Source of the DNA: Trachythela sp. YZ-2020 | Lineage: Eukaryota > Cnidaria > Anthozoa > Malacalcyonacea > Clavulariidae | Length of the DNA: 64,000 bases | Assembly: GCA_016169945.1 (NCBI GenBank) | Contig: JADLSH010000110.1 | Coordinates: 910,001-974,000, forward strand | Reading direction: 5' to 3' | Shown: positions 54,110 through 61,272 of the stretch, in pieces | Layout of the letters: every line of letters starts with the position of its first letter | How positions within the stretch are numbered: position 1 is the stretch's first letter | Made by a program: the position numbers and the translations under genes | Notes under the pieces: generated by a model | The model's input: only the letters and a program-made list of their open reading frames with translations | Told to the model about the DNA's origin: nothing | Databases searched by the model: none

Positions 54110-55919
54110 AATGCAATGTAAGCTGACTCTTGAAGAAATAATTCTTACAATATTGACATATACCTGTTATGTAGAGAGTCAATTAAAATATTTGTAAATA
54201 GACTGACAGACAATTATGTTTGTTTGAGTGAACAAGCGTAGTAGCGGCGTATATATATATGATTGAGTACGTATCTCAGTCGTTCACTGTAATTTATATA
54301 TCTTGAAAATGCGAGGTAGATACTGTATATAGTATTGCAGACGATGCATGACATATGGTAGTTCAATAAACACTGCTAAGAATGGCTGCCGCACGTAATA
54401 CAAATACGGAAGTTGTTATTCGGGCATAGTTAAATTCTCTATTAACTATGATTCGGGTTAGCGTATACGTATATACGTAGCGTAAGGATATATAATTGTG
54501 AGTATTGTCTATCTCCATATGATATGTTCTATATATCACTGCGAGTTACAATTCAGAGTAATCAACGATAATATATATGGCAAATATTCATACCTCTAGA
54601 CTTGCTTTTAACTTTTGAAGCGATGATGTCATATACAATAACACATATCTTTTCCGGAGGCTAGTCCCCAATGGGAAAGACTCGTTGAAGAAATTCTAGT
54701 CCTCAATGCAGAGATATTCGATCCATAAATCTCTCAGTGATATATATGCGTTCCGAATAAATACAAACTTAAAGCTATCTATTCACCGGCGTTGCCCGGC
54801 GCGCTAATGAGTATTTTGGTATTTCCGGGACGTGGGATGAGAACTTGTAAACAGTATGCAGATTACAAAACCAAAATTTGTCAGTATAATTGAAAGAACA
54901 TGCACGGTGTATTTTTCAACGGGATTTGCTAGCAAAATCAAAGCAAACATTGTGTGGGAAAGCTTTATATAAGCGAAGTGAGAGATCTGAGATTGAGACC
55001 CGAGTTTGATACAGGCTTTTCAGTATTACAAGAAAGATTATTGATGGATTTGATACACATTGGACACACTAGAGTAAGTAAATAGAAATATTTATATATT
55101 TGACTACCATAACAAATCTGTGAGGTCAAATAATCTTAGCTAAATCCATCATTTAACTATTAAAGCTTAACTTGACTTAAATTATCAAAATCGATTCTTT
55201 ATTATCGTATGTTATGTGTATAACTTTGGGAGTTTGTGTCGCATAAGCCCAGCTCTCTGTTACATATACACGTAACTACAATACACGGAAAGATGCGACA
55301 AAATCTGACTTGCAAACGTAAAGGTATGCGCTTACAATAATAGTTAAATATTTTTTATAAATTAATGCGTTGTTGACTTCGGAATTTGCTGCATGCTATA
55401 TAAACCCTTTTCTACAGGCTTTTAAACTGATACGCGTATGACAAAAAGTTACTAGGTTTATTTACGCATGTAAAATTATTCACAAGTTGTTGGCTTAACA
55501 AGCTCGTATACTCGGTAGCAAGCCTGTCGACAACGTGTAACAAGCTTGTCATTTTATCAACCGTTGCGTCATATTTTAAAGCAAAGTAGAATTAATATAG
55601 TAGAGCGATTGAATAGATTTATAAAAGTGTCGCTTATCACATTACGGTTTCTTGTTTACTAACACGCAAATATCATGCGGCAAACCCGTAGGGTTTGTTT
55701 ATCTGAGTTTATATTTTTCCTTAACACCTCATTCTGTTTATATTCATAATATAAATTCATATTAGTTGTGTACTGTATGTTATACAGTTTATTAGAGAAG
55801 GTAGTAATTTAGTAAACAAATTAATCCATATAGGAACAAGTCCGTTTGCCGCATAATAACAGTTGTATCGGAAACCGTCGGAACACAACGCAGTGGTTTT
55901 TCTGTTTGACGTGTGATTA
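54110..55919. other. Interior of the 2.5-kb transposon
   Basis: No gene is seen in about 1.8 kb. It has AT-rich sequence with several tatatata runs. Confidence 0.45.
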
Positions 55920-56164
55920 CCGCACGAACCGCAACCGCTAACCGCACGCAAAGCACCCGCTAACCGCACGCACCGCACCCGCTAACCGCACGAACCGCAA
56001 CCGAACCGCAGTGTTAACTTACTTCTAGGCAGTACTGTATACTAGGCCCGGAGATATATACTCGCCTCGGTTAGGAAGTATATATACTAGGCTCGGAGAT
56101 ATGTTTATAAGTCATAAAAGTTTAAGTAGGAATTCATTATCTGTCAGTCCTTCGTAGAGTAAAC

Positions 56165-57087
56165 ATGTCTCATCTGTGCCATATTTGTGGAAAATATTTC
56201 TCTAAGTCGTTCAATCTACATCGACATCAAAGGGAGGTTACTTTTATCATAGCAGGATGTACTCAAAGTAGCAAGACTGTACGGGTGAAAAATCCATTGG
56301 AGAATTCCCAGAAAACCATAAGTCCACCTCCTCAGCGTATTATCTGGTGTTATGGTCAATGGCAGCCATCCTATTTTGATATGATGAGAACAATGCCTTG
56401 AATAGAATTCAATGAAGGAATACCTGAAGATATCGACAAAGCAGATTACCTAGATGTGTCTCAACGCAATTTGATCATACTAGATGGTCTTATGGCACAA
56501 TCTGGCAAGGACAAACATATAGCTGATCTTTTCACAAAATTAAGGGAGCCATCACAGAAATTTGTCCGTCATCTACCGATTGTCCAAAATATATTTATCA
56601 GGGAAAAGAGATGAGGGATATTAGTCTCAACGTCCATTATATCGCGCTTTTTAAATCACCAAGAGATAAGCAACAAATCTCTATGCTTGCAAGACAAGTT
56701 CATCCTGGTAGAGTGCGAGAATTTATGAGGAGTTATGAAGAAGCTACGAGCCGTTCTCATGGGTATTTGATGTTGGATTTAAAACCTACAACGGATGATC
56801 AACGACGACTCAAAACAAATGTATTGCCAGGCGAGGCCTTAGTCGAATATGTACGGAAACAGTCCTATCGTCAACTACCCCTTATAAATGCAATGTATAA
56901 CACCGAGCAGCGAATTCAAGAGATCATTGAAGCACCACAGCTTACAACGGTTGAAAAAAGCAAGCTGTATTCTCACCAACTAAATCGATTTCTAACTTTC
57001 AAAAATAAGATGGATATTCCGGTCCATCCTGCAATTGTTGAAAGCCCAGATATCGTTGAACCACCAACCGCGCATGAACCTATATAG
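56165..57087 (+). pseudogene. C2H2 finger fused to decayed Polinton packaging ATPase
   Basis: The ATG at 56165 opens a C2H2 finger (CHICGKYFSKSFNLHRHQ). It then runs into the ATPase near its P-loop, which reads GCTQSSKT where GCTQSGKT would be expected. IIWCYGQWQPSYFD follows, with an in-frame TGA at 56399-56401. The Walker B block NLIILDGLMAQSG (about 56474) is followed by frameshifts near 56545 and 56600. The last frame (56611-57087) has MRDISLNVHYIALFKSPRDKQ and the C-terminal region. FtsK/HerA-type ATPases of this kind package Polinton DNA. The altered P-loop, stop and shifts show that it is dead. The finger and ATPase were probably separate genes joined by deletion. Confidence 0.75.
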
Positions 57088-57262
57088 ATAACACAACCAA
57101 CCACTCCTAGATCTATCAAGATGACACAACCTGTGCCTGATACTCCTAAACCTGGCTTTCTCACACCACCACCAACACAAGGAGAACGACCCAAACTCAA
57201 ACGCAACTTTTTCCACAATTGGGTAGACTCGGCTGATTGGAGGGAGACCTAAAGATTTAGCA

Positions 57263-57436
57263 ATGATGACTCCAGAGCAACGAGAAGGTTACGAACAAAG
57301 ACTGCTTCACGAGAGACCAAAATATATTCCTATGAAAGCGGAGGATATTGCAAGATTATCTCCAGAAGACAGACAAGAATATGAGAACTCTTTAAAGACA
57401 CCTAAACGATACGCTCTTAGAAGTAGACCTTACTAA
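57263..57436 (+). CDS. Small Pro/Arg-rich Polinton-end ORF
   Basis: A 57-residue open frame, starting MMTPEQREGYEQRLLHERPK and ending in a basic tail, ends exactly where the right inverted end begins. The same frame is open upstream of the ATG, so it may be the C-terminal part of a longer protein that began after the ATPase. I do not recognise a domain. Confidence 0.4.
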   Translation: MMTPEQREGYEQRLLHERPKYIPMKAEDIARLSPEDRQEYENSLKTPKRYALRSRPY

Positions 57437-57589
57437 CGCTGTAAAAGAAATTTTAATCAATAAATGTGTTTTAATAATGAATTCTGTGTGTGCTGTGTGT
57501 TCATTGTACAAAATTTCCCCGTCCTATAAAGCTCGGTAGATTTTGTTCCTGAGAACTCGGTATGCTCGGTATACTCAGTGAATGAATCT

Positions 57590-58978
57590 ACACAAGTAAG
57601 TGACGGTGAAACGAACGTCCTAGACAGTAATGATTTTCTCCCAGTAAACATTTTAAAATCAGTGAATATTAGATTTAGTCAAACTGAATAAAAAATTAAG
57701 CATCTCGAGGATAATCTGCATAATAGCCTAAACAGCATGATTAATGATATCAGTATGCTAAAAAATCAGCTGTCCGTAAACAATGCCGGTGACAAATATA
57801 TGGCCGCTTTACAGGCTGAAAATGAGAAACTTAAGAAAGAGAATGAATCCCTAGTCGAGAGGCTTAACAATGCACTATTCATCGCTTCAGATCTCAATAC
57901 GCGCGTCAAAGATCTTGAGAAGGAAAAGTCGTGCCTGGTGACGGCAATTAAGCTTGTTCAGTCGAGCGATAAGATTTCAGCTTTCAAAGATTGCCAAAAC
58001 AACGAAGCGTCAAATGCTGATGATACTGAAATGAATCAAACGAATCAAAATACCGTTGGCCAGCATTCAAAACCTGAATCGATATTGTCGGGTGACGAAA
58101 GCTCTCAGCATGTACGCTCTTTAAAACGCAAATACAAGTCTAAAAAGGTCGCAAGCCATTCTAAATAAAAAATTCAGCATGACTCCTCTAATGAAAAGCC
58201 CCTTACAAACTCAGCCAAGCATCAACGTAAAACCAATCAGTCTATTTTCTCGTTGGCTGAATCTGTTGAACGGCTTGCCTCAATAGTAACTGAAATTCAA
58301 CCAAATGCGAGGACTGAAGCCCATGGTTCTCGTGAACAATCAGAGGAACTGAGTAATAACAAAAGTGAATATATCTCTAATCCAGATGCAAATGATTTAG
58401 AAATAAATAATGGCGATTACAATGAAACCAAAATAGACGAGTCAGTTATTGACAACGAACATAATATCACGAAAACAACCTATGCAGCTATTGTGAAATC
58501 GCAATTACTTAGAGAAAGCTTGTCTCAAACTATTCCTGAATCAGCCTTAGAACCAACTCATGAAATTTCACCATCTGTTACGAGAAATAAAAACGATCAA
58601 CAATCGCCTCAATTAAGTACCATCAATGTTGACGGTTTTATTGGTGTTGAGAGGAAACGGAAAAGAAATAAAAAAATTTTCTTAACTGGCATTGCTAATG
58701 GTGTAAAAGAGAACCATATATATTCATACCTTACTAAAAGGAACATAGTTCCCAGCAGTATTTCCATCTTTCAAAGTAGAAGAATGGGAACAATGTCTGC
58801 AAAAATATGTATCCCTCCAACATTTGCTAAATCTGTATTAGAGGAGAATTTCTGGCCTAAATATGTTCATTGTAAGGTGTGGCAGCGAAAAGAGTCGATT
58901 CAAAATTCTGAATTGCATACTGGAAATGATAATGCTAAGACCCAAAGCTATAAGGGACCCTATTCGACTTTTGTATAA
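57590..58978 (+). pseudogene. LINE ORF1 (coiled coil and RRM-like)
   Basis: One frame runs from about 57590 to 58978, with only two in-frame TAA stops (57689-57691 and 58166-58168). It encodes a coiled coil (MAALQAENEKLKKENESLVE), a polar region, and a C-terminal block with FIGVERKRKRNKKIFLTGIA and FWPKYVHCKVWQRKE, similar to RRM-like ORF1 domains of CR1-type elements. ORF1 proteins bind the element RNA. The stop overlaps the start of ORF2 as TAATG, a termination-reinitiation layout. Both stops look like Gln-to-stop changes. Confidence 0.7.
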
Positions 58979-59847
58979 TGGCCAATCAAATCCCTGTACG
59001 TATATCATCTAGAAAATTTTCAGAGGGTAAACCTAAACCACGCTATGCCTGCAGAAACCTAACTAAAGTTAATATTATAGGGCGTGAAGCCAGCAAGCCT
59101 AGACAAATTCCCAAATGTTTGGTGCTGAATGCTAGGTCGCTAGCCAAGCCGGATGCTTATCCTGCACTCTACACTGAACTTAATAGTAACAATATTGATT
59201 TCTGTTTTATATCTGAAACGTGGCTCCATTCAGCTATACCTAGTTCACTGATTTGCCCTCCTGAGTACTGTATCGCCAGGAAAGATCGGCAGGACATACG
59301 TGGAGGTGGAGTAGCGATACTTTGTAGGAACGATTGGAAAATGGAAAACATATTAGACGCAGATAATAGGTTTGAATGTCTTTGGGTGAAAATAATAACT
59401 AAAAACTCTATATTCAGTGTTGCAGCAAATTACCATCCTCCTGATCATAGTTATGATGCCAAAGACTTAGTAGAATATTTGATTGATTCTTGTGAGCAAA
59501 TATTATTGCGTGATCCAAATGTGAACATAATCATTGCTGGTGATATAAACAAATTAAATATTTATGATCTACTTAGTCAGCAATCCCTTATCCAAATGGT
59601 CAAATCACCTACGAGATGCAATAATATCCTAGATGTTTTCGTAACTAATGTTTCGCACTATTGGAAAAAAGTACAAGTGAGAAAAGGCTTATTGAGATCT
59701 GATCATAATATCATTATCACATTTCCGAAAGATGCTATAAAAGCAGATAGAACAGATTTATTCTTCAGAGATGTCCGAGACCATAGAAAGCAGAATATGT
59801 TCAGTGATTTAGACTCTGTTGACTGGACATTGACTTCACGTCTTTGA
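58978..59847 (+). pseudogene. LINE ORF2, APE-type endonuclease
   Basis: The start ATG at 58978 overlaps the ORF1 stop. The endonuclease carries the family blocks LNARSL, FISETWL, GGGVAIL, YHPPDHS, IIIAGDIN, LDVFVTN and RSDHNIIITF in order, that is, all main active-site motifs (Asn, Glu, Asp, Asn, His). The enzyme nicks target DNA to prime reverse transcription. The RT domain that should follow is missing in this orientation; the frame ends 20-30 residues after the endonuclease at a break with an inverted RT piece. Confidence 0.82.
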
Positions 59848-60230
59848 GTACGGCCAGTTAAATAAGATTTAAGCAGTAGAAATGCATTTCCTGTTATTCC
59901 AACTTGTATTAGTTTTTGCAATAAGATTTCATGGTCAACAGTATCAAATGCTTTTTTAAGTCTATAAATACACTGAACTAAATTGAACAATTTCCTGTCC
60001 ATGTTTATGTACCAATCATTCGTACAATCAAGTAAAGCTGAAGCAGTTGAATGAAATTTTCTGAAACCAAATTGATGCTCAGAAAGTATGTTGTTTACGG
60101 ACAAATATTCATAAAGTTGAGTATATAAGATACGTTCCATAACTTTACTAATGGCAGGCAAGACAGAAATTGGACAGAAAAGTATAGCCTGCTGACAACA
60201 ATTAAAATAATTCAGGAAGATAATTCTCAA
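59840..60230 (-). pseudogene. Inverted LINE RT fragment
   Basis: The minus-strand frame reads PISVLPAISKVMERILYTQL, EHQFGFRKFHSTASALLDCT and LKKAFDTVDHEILLQKLI. These are the finger region and motif A of a non-LTR RT; the usual DLSKAFDTVDH reads YRLKKAFDTVDH, so the first Asp of motif A is lost. It faces the endonuclease part tail to tail. It may be part of the same element after rearrangement, or another copy. Confidence 0.75.
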
Positions 60231-60239
60231 GGCCTAGGG

Positions 60240-60623
60240 ATGAATTATATGTATGCCCCGAAAGATCAACGTCAAAACCCATGGACTGAGGTGAAAAATA
60301 TAAAAAACAAGCAAAAGAAACGTAAACAAAGTGCGAAGCAGAATAAACAACAGCAAAGCGAAGCGCCAAGAAAATCTGACGCTGAGAAACTAACGACTGA
60401 AACAACGATAGATACGCAGCAAGAAAACCAAAGTATATCACCAAAGCCAGCGGGAACAAGCAACCAGTCAACGAATGGTGAAAACTCTAACCCTGAAAGA
60501 AGTCATCAAGGTACTAAACCTATAAGAGTAATAGTGGCCGGTGACTCCATGGTCAAGCATATAAACGGCTATAAGATGTCGACGGCAAGCACGAGAATTC
60601 AAGTATCCACGTTAGTAGGGTAA
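60240..60623 (+). pseudogene. LINE ORF1 fragment with SGNH esterase start
   Basis: A Lys/Gln/Ser-rich low-complexity region (KNKQKKRKQSAKQNKQQQ) leads to IRVIVAGDSMVKHINGYKMS, the first block of the SGNH hydrolase domain found in some LINE ORF1 proteins, with the catalytic Ser in GDSM. The frame stops soon after VSTLVG, so the rest of the esterase is lost. It is a different ORF1 type from the one at 57.6 kb, so two LINE families are mixed here. Confidence 0.65.
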
Positions 60624-60994
60624 TAAGTGCATTCCTGGTGCATTTTTTTGCTGACGTCAGCATTTTTGAAAACGTCAGCACTTTTGACACCCGATTCCCC
60701 TTTCACCTGTCAAAACACATCCATGAGGAGTCCAAAACATTGTATAAAATATTTTTTAAAACATGGGGTATAAAATATTTTTTTAAAACATGGTTTTTAA
60801 AACATGGTTGATAAAACATTGTATAAAATATTTTTTAAAACATGATAAAATATTTTGTCAAACAACTTCGGGAGACCATTCGGGAGACCATCGGGGGACC
60901 TGGCTTCGCGGGTCGCTGCTTCGCGGGTCGCTCGGGGAGTTAATTGGGAGACAAATCGGTTTACAAGGGGATGTATAAGAACAGAGAATAAATA
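60624..60994. repeat. AT-rich tandem repeat before the Polinton-type genes
   Basis: aaaacatggtataaaatatttttt units repeat about four times (60745-60860). Then cgggagaccat and gcttcgcgggtcgct each occur twice. It may be the end region of the next element. Confidence 0.65.
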
Positions 60995-61222
60995 ATGCCA
61001 AAAGTAAAACTTTATGCGAATAATGATTTTAAACAAAGTATAATGCAGTGTTATAATTGTGATTATAGAGGGTCACAAACAGGTATAAAATTACATATGA
61101 AGATGAGTCATAACAGTTCTATTAAGGGGGTGAAAGATATGTGTTGTTATGTTTGTAAGGAATTATTTAAAACACAAGATGAGTTATTCAAACATTCGAA
61201 AGAAAAAACCCATTATTTTTAA
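60995..61222 (+). CDS. Two-finger C2H2 protein
   Basis: An intact 75-residue frame from ATG to TAA. It has a first finger (CYNCDYRGSQTGIKLHMKMSH) of C-x2-C-x12-H-x4-H type and a second (CYVCKELFKTQDELFKHSKE...H). Small finger proteins of this kind are found in Polinton/Maverick elements, and this one converges on a Polinton-type DNA polymerase gene, with 50 bases between the stops. It could act as a DNA- or RNA-binding regulator. No nuclear signal is obvious. Both the intact frame and the location support it as a real gene. Confidence 0.65.
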   Translation: MPKVKLYANNDFKQSIMQCYNCDYRGSQTGIKLHMKMSHNSSIKGVKDMCCYVCKELFKTQDELFKHSKEKTHYF

Positions 61223-61234
61223 AGTAATTATAAT

Positions 61235-61263
61235 TTTTCTAATCCAAAATAAGGATTAGAAAA
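61235..61263. terminator. Hairpin between convergent genes
   Basis: TTTTCTAATCC and GGATTAGAAAA form a perfect 11-bp stem with a 7-base loop in the 50-base gap between the C2H2 and polymerase stops. It could end transcripts from both sides. Hairpins between convergent genes serve as 3'-end signals in some large DNA viruses; here it is inferred. Confidence 0.5.
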
Positions 61264-61272
61264 CAAAACTAC

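Larger units (their letters stand above)
53500..56037. mobile_element. 2.5-kb transposon with CAGTACTGCC ends
   Basis: Ends CAGTACTGCCTAGAAGTAAC and complement are inverted, followed on each side by GC-rich cgcggt/accgcg tandem motifs (53537-53665 and 55920-56010). Flanking TATA on both sides suggests a TA target. The interior is AT-rich; one 95-codon minus frame (53822-54109) shows no domain I know. It split the Polinton derivative. Confidence 0.75.
51377..57528. mobile_element. Polinton/Maverick-type deletion derivative
   Basis: Inverted ends of about 92 bases (51377-51470 and 57437-57528) begin TATAGGACGGGGAAAT and run to ttgattaaaatttcttttaca. Inside are a small hydrophobic capsid-associated protein, two short proteins, a decayed packaging ATPase and a small C-terminal ORF. 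DNA polymerase, integrase and major capsid genes are absent. A 2.5-kb transposon (53500-56037) interrupts it, so the original unit was about 3.6 kb. I could not find a clean 6-bp duplication. Confidence 0.75.
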
